From Treponema sp. (GTDB taxonomy: Bacteria > Spirochaetota > Spirochaetia > Treponematales > Treponemataceae): 64,000 nt of DNA. The stretch is taken from positions 1 through 64,000 of the forward strand of contig JAEDCY010000003.1 in assembly GCA_016293915.1 (NCBI GenBank). Direction: 5' to 3'. Below the pieces are notes generated by a model. It ran no database searches. It was not told where the DNA came from and saw nothing but the letters and a program-made list of their open reading frames with translations. The translations under genes and the position numbers were made by a program. This document shows, piece after piece, positions 15,334 to 22,620 of this stretch (positions are counted from its first letter, which is position 1; each line of letters starts with the position of its first letter).

Positions 15334-16489
15334 CTTCGCTACCGCCCAATCTTATAGCATCTTGTATTCTGCTATGAACGCCTGTCCCCCTAAATCTTTT
15401 TGTTTTTATACTACCAGTCGTTTCTGCTGTGGCAATTATTGCTTTCCCAATAGCCTTTGCTAAACCGACAGGAACTGCATTACCTATTTGACGGTATTTT
15501 GCAGAAGTCGTTCCTACAAAATTCCAATCTTCAGGAAATTGTTGTAACCTAGCATATTCTTTTATACTAAGTGGTCTATCTTGAGTTGGATGACACATCA
15601 TAGTTGCTTTTTGTACTGGAGATGTTACAACGGTTGGGGATGGTTGGCTATAACTTAATCGTCTATAAAACCCAACTTTTCCACCGCCTGACGAATAAGC
15701 TCCACCCATTGCTTTTTCAAGAATATCTTTAGGCAAATCTTTCCAATTTCCACCTTCTGGAACCATGCGCAAATATTTTAATCGTTCGTCACTAAAGGAA
15801 GCACATTCTCCAGGATTATTTTCTAAATCTTTTATAGCATCGCCTGTTGTTTTCCACAGCATTTCTTTGTTCTGGTGCATTTGAAAATTTGTTGGAATCG
15901 GTAAAAAAATATCTTCATAATCCCTGCTACCAATCAAGACAAATCTTTCTCTAAACTGTGGTACTCCGTAATTAACAGCATCAAGGATACCGTATACAGT
16001 TTTATATTCCAATTTATTAAATTCAGAAAGAATTACATCTAAAACTGTCTTGGGAGAATTTTCATCTAATGGTTTGTCTAAGTTTGATTTTAAAGGAGAA
16101 GACATAATACCTTTTACATTTTCCATGATGAAGAATCTAGGGCGTATATAATTTATCATACGGATATAATCCATAAATAAACTTCCTCTTGGGTCGTTTA
16201 TTCCTAAACGTTTTCCGGCAGTTGAGAATGGCTGACATGGGGGACCACCACAAACAAGAAAAGGTTCTCCTTGTTTTAAGCCAGTTTTATTTAAGATATC
16301 TTCTGGTCTTATATTTCTTATATCGCCTAAAACAGCATTTTTCCCATTTGCTTCTATTGTTTTTACACAAGATTCATCAAAGTCTTGGCAAATTCGAATA
16401 TGTAGACCTGCCTGCTCTAGACCAAGGTCTAGCCCCATTGCACCTGAGAAAAAAGATATTACATCACGATTAGAATCTTGTTTATTCAC
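15320..16489 (-). CDS. DNA (cytosine-5-)-methyltransferase
   Basis: A 389-residue C5 methyltransferase that transfers a methyl group from SAM to cytosine. Motifs in order: I, FFSGAMGLDLGLEQAG (residue 14 on); IV, GGPPCQPFSTAGKR near 82 with the catalytic Cys; VI, FIMENVKGI near 122; VIII, QFRERFVLIG near 180; then a variable target-recognition region and X, QIGNAVPVGLAKAIGKAI near 335. It forms a restriction-modification pair with the overlapping downstream endonuclease. No control (C) protein or mobile element adjoins it. The window's transport and signalling genes resume on either side, so the pair is a small inserted module. Confidence 0.95.
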   Translation of the reverse strand: MNKQDSNRDVISFFSGAMGLDLGLEQAGLHIRICQDFDESCVKTIEANGKNAVLGDIRNIRPEDILNKTGLKQGEPFLVCGGPPCQPFSTAGKRLGINDPRGSLFMDYIRMINYIRPRFFIMENVKGIMSSPLKSNLDKPLDENSPKTVLDVILSEFNKLEYKTVYGILDAVNYGVPQFRERFVLIGSRDYEDIFLPIPTNFQMHQNKEMLWKTTGDAIKDLENNPGECASFSDERLKYLRMVPEGGNWKDLPKDILEKAMGGAYSSGGGKVGFYRRLSYSQPSPTVVTSPVQKATMMCHPTQDRPLSIKEYARLQQFPEDWNFVGTTSAKYRQIGNAVPVGLAKAIGKAIIATAETTGSIKTKRFRGTGVHSRIQDAIRLGGSEDDDN

Positions 16490-16660
16490 AACTTTTTAGT
16501 ATATAAAACATCCTTCTTTTTTTCTACTATACATTACCCTTTTTTTACTATTCCTTCATCATACTCTAAAATGTTACTTGCTTTCCTTTACCACCATTGG
16601 CGGTATCTCTATAACAATATTTAAAACCGCAAAACAGCTTGACATGCGTCCTCCCTCCTA

Positions 16661-16689
16661 TTGACAATTTTTTTTATTCTCACTAGATT
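16661..16689 (+). promoter_or_regulatory. Promoter of the leader peptide/ABC exporter operon
   Basis: TTGACA at 16661-16666 with TAGATT at 16684-16689 (17-bp spacing). The transcript would start near 16696 at a small hairpin (CACCG/CGGTG). The stretch 16490-16660 before it shows no gene. Confidence 0.6.
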
Positions 16690-16740
16690 GAAAACAACAC
16701 CGACTCGCCGGTGAAAATTCTTTTTAAGGAGGTCACTCCC

Positions 16741-16809
16741 ATGGATATCAGTGTAGTGTATTTTGATTTTAAGTGCGGAATGATTCTCCCTCGCACAAAA
16801 GAGAATTAG
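16741..16809 (+). CDS. 22-residue leader peptide upstream of ABC exporter
   Basis: ATG at 16741 follows the strongest ribosome-binding site in the region (TAAGGAGGT, 16725-16733) at ideal spacing. The peptide is MDISVVYFDFKCGMILPRTK followed by EN and a TAG stop. Its second half overlaps the left arm of a 10-bp stem (16766-16775 with 16814-16823). Such short, well-translated ORFs before antibiotic-inducible ABC exporters act as ribosome-stalling sensors (for example BmrB before bmrCD in Bacillus). The role here is inferred from position and structure; the sequence itself is not a known leader. Confidence 0.6.
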   Translation: MDISVVYFDFKCGMILPRTKEN

Positions 16810-16823
16810 TTCCCACTTAAAAT
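16766..16823 (+). promoter_or_regulatory. Leader stem-loop (possible attenuator)
   Basis: ATTTTAAGTG at 16766-16775 pairs perfectly with CACTTAAAAT at 16814-16823. The left arm is inside the leader ORF and the right arm starts just after its stop codon, so a ribosome stalled in the ORF would prevent the stem. A GATTCTC/GAGAATT pairing in the loop offers an alternative fold. A classic T-run terminator is not seen, so control may act on translation or through a downstream structure in 16824-16922. Confidence 0.5.
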
Positions 16824-16922
16824 TTCAATCCTCACAAATCGACCGCACGATACCTCGGCGTGTGTATTATTGTTTTCGGCTCGTTACCGAATCGTTACTG
16901 CTTATTATTTGTAACTTGAATT

Positions 16923-18800
16923 ATGAACAAACTGAATTTATTTCGTTATTTTAAACGTTACAGTTTTCTGTATCTGATTGCCCTGCTTGCCATGACGGCA
17001 GGCACAATGCTGGACCAGGCAGCACCTCTGATTGTTCAGCATATTATTGATGATGTTTTGATTGCAAAGAAGATGGAAGTTTTGAACTTTCTTCTGCTTG
17101 GCATTCTTGGAATAGGAGTGGGCCGCTGCATCTTCCAGTACACAAAGGAATATGCCTGCGACTATGCCGGAAGTAAAATTGCAAGTGAAGTCCGCATTAA
17201 TCTTTTTCAGAAGATTCAAAGCCTTTCTGCAAACTTTTTTGACGGCATAAACTCCGGTGAGCTTATGAGCCGCGTAAAGGACGACGTAGACCGCATCTGG
17301 GATATTGCAGCCTTTATGGGAATTCTCATGGCCGAAGTATTTATCCGCACTGTGACCACAATTATTTTTATGGTTCGCATAAACTGGCAGCTGGCCCTGA
17401 TTCCGATTGTGGGAATGATTGGCTCTGGCGTAATTGCCATTATGATGGAAAAGCAGCTGGATGATTTGTACGGTGCTGTTATGCAGGAAGGTTCAGAGAT
17501 GAACAACACTGCGGCAGAAAATCTTGCTGGAGTTCGTACGGTTAAAGCTTTTGCACGCGAGGGCTTTGAGATTGCGAAGTTCCACAAGCACAACCAGAAG
17601 TTTTATGAACTCAACATTGATTTGAGCCGGGTCTTTGTAAAATATAACCCGATGATTCAGACAATCACAAGGCTCCTTTCTGTAATTTCTTTGCTGCTGG
17701 GCGGCCTTATTGTAATGAAGGGAAATCCTTTGCAGGGTGGAGCTAAGATGAGCGTGGGTGAGCTGATTGCTTTTACCCAGTATGTTGGCGGGATGATCTG
17801 GCCTATGGAAATGCTTGGCTGGCTCACAAACGGACTTTCCAGCGCAAGAGCAAGTGTTAAGCGTCTGAATAAGATTTATGCTGAGCTGCCGGATATTACA
17901 GAAAACAGCGAGCTTGCAAAGAACACAGCAGGTGACGATGCAGAACTTGCAGATGCAATGTTCTCTCAGTTTGATATTGCCGGGGACATCAGCTTTGAGC
18001 ATGTAACTTACAGTCCGGTGGTTGAGTGCTCGCGAAGCGAGTGTATCGAAAACACCGCAGAGTCTGATAACAATGTGGTATCGATACGTCCTTCGGACTA
18101 CTCAACCACCGGCAAAACTGAGACTCGCAAGATTCTCGACGATGTAAGTTTCGACATCAAGGCCGGACAGACTCTGGGAATTATGGGTTCAACCGGTTCG
18201 GGTAAGACAACCATCATCAATCTGCTTAAGCGCATGTACGACGTTACAGACGGAAGCATAAAGCTTGATGGAATTGATATCCGCGAACTGCCGCTGCCTA
18301 CCCTGCGAAGGGCTATTTCTTGTGTTATGCAGGACATCTTTTTGTTCAGCGACACGATTGACGGAAACATCAGACTTGGTGCCCGCGAGAGCATTACAAC
18401 AGCAGAGGTTCGTTCGGCACTGAATCAGTCGCACGCTTCTGAGTTTGTAGACAAAATGGAAGAAAAAGAAAACACCGTAATTGGTGAACGCGGTGTTGGC
18501 CTTAGTGGCGGACAGAAGCAGCGAATTACAATTGCACGTGCCCTGGCGCGAAAGACTCCGGTGCTTGTTTTGGACGATTCCACATCTGCACTGGACACAG
18601 AAACCGAGCAGGAGATTCAGGGAGTTCTCGCAGAACTTTCCGGCATGACAAAAATCATCATAGCCCACAGAATCAGCGCGGTTCGCAAGGCAGATAAGAT
18701 TATTGTTTTGGACAAGGGCCGGGTTGCTGAGTGCGGTACTCACGAGGAGCTTCTGGCTCTCGGTGGGCTTTATAAGGAGACTTACGACAGTCAGTATTGA
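16923..18800 (+). CDS. ABC exporter half-transporter 1 (multidrug type, fused TMD-NBD)
   Basis: A 625-residue exporter subunit: six-helix membrane domain (about residues 15-310) and ATPase domain. Walker A GSTGSGKT near 423, Q-loop VMQDIFLF, signature LSGGQKQRITIARAL near 525, Walker B PVLVLDDSTSALDTE and H-loop IIAHRIS. The Walker B sequence ends in DD rather than DE: the catalytic Glu is replaced by Asp, typical of the degenerate-site partner of heterodimeric exporters such as BmrC/LmrC. Residues 365-396, between the first two strands of the NBD, translate a palindromic repeat. A leader peptide precedes it and its partner follows 76 bases downstream. The substrate is unknown. Confidence 0.92.
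   Translation: MNKLNLFRYFKRYSFLYLIALLAMTAGTMLDQAAPLIVQHIIDDVLIAKKMEVLNFLLLGILGIGVGRCIFQYTKEYACDYAGSKIASEVRINLFQKIQSLSANFFDGINSGELMSRVKDDVDRIWDIAAFMGILMAEVFIRTVTTIIFMVRINWQLALIPIVGMIGSGVIAIMMEKQLDDLYGAVMQEGSEMNNTAAENLAGVRTVKAFAREGFEIAKFHKHNQKFYELNIDLSRVFVKYNPMIQTITRLLSVISLLLGGLIVMKGNPLQGGAKMSVGELIAFTQYVGGMIWPMEMLGWLTNGLSSARASVKRLNKIYAELPDITENSELAKNTAGDDAELADAMFSQFDIAGDISFEHVTYSPVVECSRSECIENTAESDNNVVSIRPSDYSTTGKTETRKILDDVSFDIKAGQTLGIMGSTGSGKTTIINLLKRMYDVTDGSIKLDGIDIRELPLPTLRRAISCVMQDIFLFSDTIDGNIRLGARESITTAEVRSALNQSHASEFVDKMEEKENTVIGERGVGLSGGQKQRITIARALARKTPVLVLDDSTSALDTETEQEIQGVLAELSGMTKIIIAHRISAVRKADKIIVLDKGRVAECGTHEELLALGGLYKETYDSQY
18015..18112 (+). repeat. In-frame palindromic repeat in the ABC exporter NBD
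   Basis: Opens CCGGTGGTTGAGTG and closes CTCAACCACCGG, a 12-bp perfect inverted repeat. Internal hairpins are CTCGCGAAGCGAG and GTCCTTCGGAC; TATCGAAAACACCG is the family's internal block. It adds about 32 residues without a stop. Confidence 0.9.
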
Positions 18801-18805
18801 TAAGC

Positions 18806-18862
18806 GGTTAGTCGTTAGTTGTTAGTAGTTAGTAGTTAAAAAAAACAACAGCTAACAGCTAA
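18806..18862. repeat. GTTAGT short tandem repeat with inverted partner
   Basis: A run of GTTAGT/AGTTAGT units (18806-18838) is followed, after an A-rich spacer, by AACAACAGCTAACAGCTAA, which is partly complementary to it. It fills the gap between the two exporter genes and could form a weak hairpin between them. Confidence 0.6.
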
Positions 18863-18876
18863 AATTGGAGAAAATT

Positions 18877-20640
18877 ATGAACAGTTATAAGATAGATGAA
18901 CAGCAGGTACAAAAGTCTAACTTCGAAACGATGCCACGGCTTTTCCGCTACCTGCTTAAATATAAGAAACGGATTGCGGGAGTTTTTGCGCTCATGGCTT
19001 TTGGTACGGCGGTGGACCTGGTAAACCCGCTTTTGAGTGAGAGGGCCATTGACCGTTACATCATTCCGGGAAACGTTGCAGGCCTGATTCGCGTTGTGGC
19101 TCTTGGGGCGACCATCAATATTCTTGCGGTGCTGGCAATTAAGCTTCGTATGCTTTTGATGGCTAAGACCAGTAACAAGGTTATTCAGGAATTGCGTCAG
19201 GAATTGTACGACCACATTCAGAGTCTGGATCTAGCCTTTTTTGACTCACGTCCGTCTGGAAAAATTCTTGCGAGAATTATCGGTGACTCAAACTCGCTCA
19301 AGGACATTATTGAAAATGCCGTTACCACTTTAATTCCGAACCTTGTTACGGTTATTGCGGTAATGGTGATTATGTTCATTAAAAACTGGAAGCTGGCTCT
19401 GGCTGCCCTCTGCAGTCTGCCTTTTTTGATTGGCGGAGTTTTTCTGATTTCGATTATGGCAGAAAAGCACTGGAAGGCAAAACGTCAGAAGTCTTCGAAT
19501 ATGAATGCCTTTATCAACGAAGATCTTTCGGGCATTAAGATTATTCAGAGCTTCCGCGCCGAGCAGGAAACTGACAAGACCTTTCAGCAGCTTGTTTGGG
19601 ATGACCGCCGCGAGTTTCTCCGCGCAGTACGCTGGTGCGACGGCTTTGGTTCCTGGATAGATTTGTGCTGGAGCGTTGGAACCATGTCTTTGTATATGGT
19701 AGGAATTAAGCTGCTTGGAATTGAAGGCGTTTCCATTGGAACTTACATTGCCTTTGGAAGCTACGTGGGAATGTTCTGGCAGCCTATTATGAATCTGAGT
19801 AACTTTTACAACCAGTTTATTAATGCGGCCAGCGGTGCTGAGCGTATTTTTGAAATTATTGATAAGCAGCCGGTGGTTACCAGCCGCGAGGATGCAGAGC
19901 AGATGCCTGCAATCAAGGGGAAGGTTGACTTTAAGAACGTTACCTTCGGTTATAAAGAAGATGTAGATGTTCTTAAAAATGTTGATTTCTCTGTGACTCA
20001 GGGCGAAACAATTGCTCTTGTAGGACCTACGGGCGCTGGTAAATCTACGGTAGTTAATCTGGTGAGCCGTTTTTATGATATTAAGGACGGGGCCATCCTG
20101 ATTGACGGAAAAGACATTCGTAATGTAGAGCTTGCAAGCCTGCGTACCCAGATGGGAATTATGACGCAGGACAACTATATTTTCAGCGGCACAATCCGTG
20201 AAAATATTATGTATGGCAAGCTGGATGCGAGTGAAGAAGAAATGCTGGCTGCAAGCCGCGCCGTTCACGCAGATGATTTTATCCGCGAGCTGCCGGACGG
20301 TTACGACACAAAGCTTACAGCCCGCGGTGGAGAGCTGAGCAACGGACAAAGACAGCTGGTTGCCTTTGCGCGTACCATGCTCAGTAACCCGCGCATTTTG
20401 ATTCTGGACGAGGCAACCTCTAGTATTGATACTAAGACGGAGCTTCTTGTTCAGAAGGGAATTGCCCAGATGCTCAAGGGGCGAACAAGCTTTGTAATTG
20501 CCCACCGCCTTTCAACAATTCAGAATGCAGACCGCATTTTTGTAATTGATAAGGGCGGAATTGTGGAAAGCGGCAGCCCGACAGAATTGATGGCTAAAAA
20601 GGGAGCCTACTACACTTTGCGCCAGGCACAGTTCGCGTAA
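18877..20640 (+). CDS. ABC exporter half-transporter 2 (multidrug type, fused TMD-NBD)
   Basis: A 587-residue partner of the preceding exporter. The start at 18877 is set by GGAG at 18867-18870; a TTG four codons earlier is less likely. The membrane domain covers residues 25-310. NBD: Walker A GPTGAGKST near 388, Q-loop IMTQDNYIFSG, signature LSNGQRQLVAFARTML (one change from LSGGQ), Walker B ILILDEATSSIDTKTE with the catalytic Glu intact, H-loop VIAHRLSTIQ. The pair thus has one consensus and one degenerate ATPase partner, the pattern of heterodimeric multidrug or peptide exporters (LmrCD, BmrCD, TM287/288). The stop abuts the stop of the convergent downstream gene. Confidence 0.93.
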   Translation: MNSYKIDEQQVQKSNFETMPRLFRYLLKYKKRIAGVFALMAFGTAVDLVNPLLSERAIDRYIIPGNVAGLIRVVALGATINILAVLAIKLRMLLMAKTSNKVIQELRQELYDHIQSLDLAFFDSRPSGKILARIIGDSNSLKDIIENAVTTLIPNLVTVIAVMVIMFIKNWKLALAALCSLPFLIGGVFLISIMAEKHWKAKRQKSSNMNAFINEDLSGIKIIQSFRAEQETDKTFQQLVWDDRREFLRAVRWCDGFGSWIDLCWSVGTMSLYMVGIKLLGIEGVSIGTYIAFGSYVGMFWQPIMNLSNFYNQFINAASGAERIFEIIDKQPVVTSREDAEQMPAIKGKVDFKNVTFGYKEDVDVLKNVDFSVTQGETIALVGPTGAGKSTVVNLVSRFYDIKDGAILIDGKDIRNVELASLRTQMGIMTQDNYIFSGTIRENIMYGKLDASEEEMLAASRAVHADDFIRELPDGYDTKLTARGGELSNGQRQLVAFARTMLSNPRILILDEATSSIDTKTELLVQKGIAQMLKGRTSFVIAHRLSTIQNADRIFVIDKGGIVESGSPTELMAKKGAYYTLRQAQFA

Positions 20641-21063
20641 TTATCTGATATTTGACAGTCTTGAACGGAGTTCGTAACAGCGGTTTTTAAGGTTGCGAAC
20701 TTCATTCAGACTGCTCATAATCTTTGCCGTCATATAAACATCAACAATTCCGCTGTCGAAAAAGAAGTCTGCAAAAGTAGCAAAACCGCCTACACTCATG
20801 CTATAGTCACTAGGCATACTGATGCCGCCAAGAACACGCCTGAGTTCCTGAAGCAGGTAATTCACACGATCCATAGAAACCTTAGCATTGCTCAACTTAG
20901 AATGCTTAATCAAATCTACAATAAAGCCGCCACCAAGTACGTCTAAAAAACTCCAGTTGCGAGCTGAAGAAAGCTGTCGTTCTGCCTGATCCAGTTCCGC
21001 GATAAGCTGATCTGTAAGATTGATTGCCTGATTTACCAGATTTGCCTGAATGTCGTTTGCCAT
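20641..21063 (-). CDS. Conserved hypothetical protein, 140 residues
   Basis: A soluble, mostly helical protein with two long amphipathic or coiled-coil segments (residues 8-35 and 112-138) around a central Gly-rich hydrophobic part (FLDVLGGGFIVDLIKHSKL, SMPSDYSMSVGGFATFADFF). I associate RNWSFLDVLGGGF with a conserved family of unknown function in Firmicutes and spirochaetes; no enzymatic motif is seen. GGAG precedes the ATG. It is convergent with the ABC exporter, with the two stop codons touching. A pair of palindromic repeats separates it from cdd. Confidence 0.75.
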   Translation of the reverse strand: MANDIQANLVNQAINLTDQLIAELDQAERQLSSARNWSFLDVLGGGFIVDLIKHSKLSNAKVSMDRVNYLLQELRRVLGGISMPSDYSMSVGGFATFADFFFDSGIVDVYMTAKIMSSLNEVRNLKNRCYELRSRLSNIR

Positions 21064-21083
21064 TGGCGTCTCCTAACATTGTT

Positions 21084-21143
21084 GTCATTCCGAACTTGTT
21101 TCGGAATCTCTTGTATTAGATGCTGAAACACGTTCAGCATGAC
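21084..21143. repeat. Paired GTCATTCCGAAC palindromes
   Basis: GTCATTCCGAACTTGTTTCG at 21084 and an inverted GATGCTGAAACACGTTCAGC ending ATGAC at 21143, same arrangement as 7039-7100. Confidence 0.85.
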
Positions 21144-21205
21144 TACAAGTAAAGTATACTATTTTTTTTGCTGAAATAAAACAAAAATATGATAAAATAT
21201 AAAAC

Positions 21206-21616
21206 ATGAATTATGAAGAACTTATAAAAACCGCCACTGAAATGACAAAACGCTCGTATGTACCCTACTCTCATTTTCACGTAGGAGCCGCCCTGCTGGA
21301 CTCAAACGGCAAAGTATGGACCGGCTGTAATATTGAAAACGCCGCCTACGGACCAAGCAACTGTGCAGAACGCACTGCTGTTTTCAAGGCTGTAAGTGAA
21401 GGAGCCCGCAGTTTTGAGGCGATTGCTATAGTTGGTGGCCCGGAAGATGAAAATGGTAAAGTTCAGATTCAGGATTTCTGTCCACCATGTGGAGTTTGCC
21501 GCCAGGTGCTTTCTGAGTTCTGCGACCGCGAGTTCAAAATCATTCTTGCCAACGGCAATGGAGAACAGAAGGTTTTCACACTGGCGGAACTGCTTCCGGA
21601 GAGTTTTAGTCTTTAA
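21206..21616 (+). CDS. cdd: Cytidine deaminase
   Basis: A 136-residue zinc enzyme that deaminates cytidine and deoxycytidine to uridine in pyrimidine salvage. The substrate loop YSHFHVGAALL and GCNIENAAYGPSNCAERTA carry the Cys-Ala-Glu motif (zinc-ligand Cys, proton-shuttling Glu); PCGVCRQVL supplies the other two zinc Cys. Length and order match the homotetrameric short form. No clear Shine-Dalgarno is present; AT-rich sequence with TATAAA lies just before the ATG. Palindromic repeats flank the gene on both sides, so it is probably monocistronic. Confidence 0.96.
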   Translation: MNYEELIKTATEMTKRSYVPYSHFHVGAALLDSNGKVWTGCNIENAAYGPSNCAERTAVFKAVSEGARSFEAIAIVGGPEDENGKVQIQDFCPPCGVCRQVLSEFCDREFKIILANGNGEQKVFTLAELLPESFSL

Positions 21617-21641
21617 CGGTCATTGTAAGCAGTGCCAGCAA

Positions 21642-21702
21642 CGGTGGTTTCGATAAACCGCTTCGCGGCACTCAACCACCGGAGATTCTGTCTCAACCAC
21701 CG
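21642..21702. repeat. GGTGGTTTCGATA...CTCAACCACC palindrome plus partial copy
   Basis: CGGTGGTTTCGATAAACCG at 21642 and GCACTCAACCACCGG ending at 21682, followed by a partial copy CTCAACCACCG at 21692-21702. On the minus strand the partial copy supplies the last codons (HFGG) and stop of the Nudix gene. Confidence 0.85.
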
Positions 21703-22358
21703 AAGTGGTCGTAAGGCTTTCCGTTTAGCCAGGTTCCTATCAACTTATTATTCTTGTACACAGCCTTGAGCGAGTAGAAGGGATGATTCTGTGCGAGGAA
21801 GTCGTAAAAGATTTCGTCTGCCTGCCAGTGGGGAAGTTCTTTTAATTTTGAAAGAGGAACCCATTCAAGGTCACCCTCATCGCAGTCGTTTTTGAGAACT
21901 CCGCTGAATTTGCGGGCTCGGAAAATGTGCATGAACTCGGTGTATGGAGCCGGGGGCGTTAGGCGCTCGCATTGCTCGCTATCGAGTTTGTCTGTCACCA
22001 AACTCGCGGGGAAATCGCAGGGGGTCTTAGGGGCTTTGCCCCTAGGAGAAGGGGTAGCGGAAGACTGCGGAGCAGGCTGGAGCGAGGGGGAGACTTCCCC
22101 CACCCCAGTCCAATCCACAAAGGTAACAATTCCGCAGTACTCAAGATCGGCATGCTCAACAATAAGACCGGTCTCTTCCCTAATCTCCCGCACGGCACAA
22201 TCTTCAGGCGACTCGCCGTTTTCAAACTTGCCGCCTATTCCTATCCATTTATCTTTATTATAATCGTCCTCTTTTTTTGTGCGATGGAGCATGAGATAGC
22301 AGCCGTTTTTTTCTATATAACAAAGCGTGGTATTTACAAGTGTTTTCATTTTCTGCAT
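21693..22358 (-). CDS. Nudix hydrolase (MutT/8-oxo-dGTPase-like) with in-frame repeat insert
   Basis: A 221-residue Nudix protein. The Nudix box is complete: GGKFENGESPEDCAVREIRE followed by ETGL, residues 42-64, with the metal-binding REIREE. Relatives of this type (about 155-165 residues) sanitise oxidised nucleotides such as 8-oxo-dGTP. Here residues 84-138 are low-complexity, Pro/Ser-rich and translate a repeat at 21945-22109, lying between FVDW and TEFMHIF where relatives have a few residues. The last four residues and stop codon also come from a palindromic repeat. A start at MKTLVNT (22349) is an alternative. Activity with this insert is plausible, as it falls in a surface loop, but untested. 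Confidence 0.85.
   Translation of the reverse strand: MQKMKTLVNTTLCYIEKNGCYLMLHRTKKEDDYNKDKWIGIGGKFENGESPEDCAVREIREETGLIVEHADLEYCGIVTFVDWTGVGEVSPSLQPAPQSSATPSPRGKAPKTPCDFPASLVTDKLDSEQCERLTPPAPYTEFMHIFRARKFSGVLKNDCDEGDLEWVPLSKLKELPHWQADEIFYDFLAQNHPFYSLKAVYKNNKLIGTWLNGKPYDHFGG
21945..22109. repeat. Long repeat element inserted in the Nudix gene
   Basis: Contains hairpins CGAGTTTGTCTGTCACCAAACTCG (22004 region), CTTAGGGGCTTTGCCCCTAG (22026 region) and GAAGGGGTAGCGGAAGACTGCGG...GAGGGGGAGACTTCCCC. The last part parallels GAAGGGGTAGCCCGAGACACCG...GGGGAAGGCCTTCCCC at 35244-35308, so the same family is also intergenic. Confidence 0.7.
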
Positions 22359-22410
22359 ATTTAGATTTTATCGTGTGACGTAATCAGGAGCAAGGCAATT
22401 AAGATTTTTT

Positions 22411-22438
22411 TTGAATTTAGAATATTATATGATATAAT
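22411..22438 (+). promoter_or_regulatory. Promoter of the small ORF/HD-GYP operon
   Basis: TTGAAT at 22411-22416, 16-bp spacer, TATAAT at 22433-22438, directed to the small ORF at 22463. Confidence 0.6.
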
Positions 22439-22462
22439 TAATTGTTATTTTAACGGAGTTTT

Positions 22463-22594
22463 ATGTCATCAATTATTCAGTTTTTTGCCGCAAGAAATTT
22501 TAGACATACTTTTGCTTCTTCTGATATAAGACGAGATGCCGGCCAGACTACTCCCACCGACATCGTTCTTTTTATTTCTTCTATAAATAAGTGA
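22463..22594 (+). CDS. 43-residue small protein ahead of the HD-GYP gene
   Basis: ATG at 22463 has GGAG at 22455-22458 and follows a good promoter. The peptide begins MSSIIQFFAARNFRHTF and ends DIVLFISSINK. It lies 26 bases upstream of the HD-GYP start in the same direction. No family is recognised. It might be a leader peptide for the signalling gene or a true small protein. Confidence 0.45.
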   Translation: MSSIIQFFAARNFRHTFASSDIRRDAGQTTPTDIVLFISSINK

Positions 22595-22620
22595 AGTTTT
22601 TTTTGAGGTGTTAAATATTT

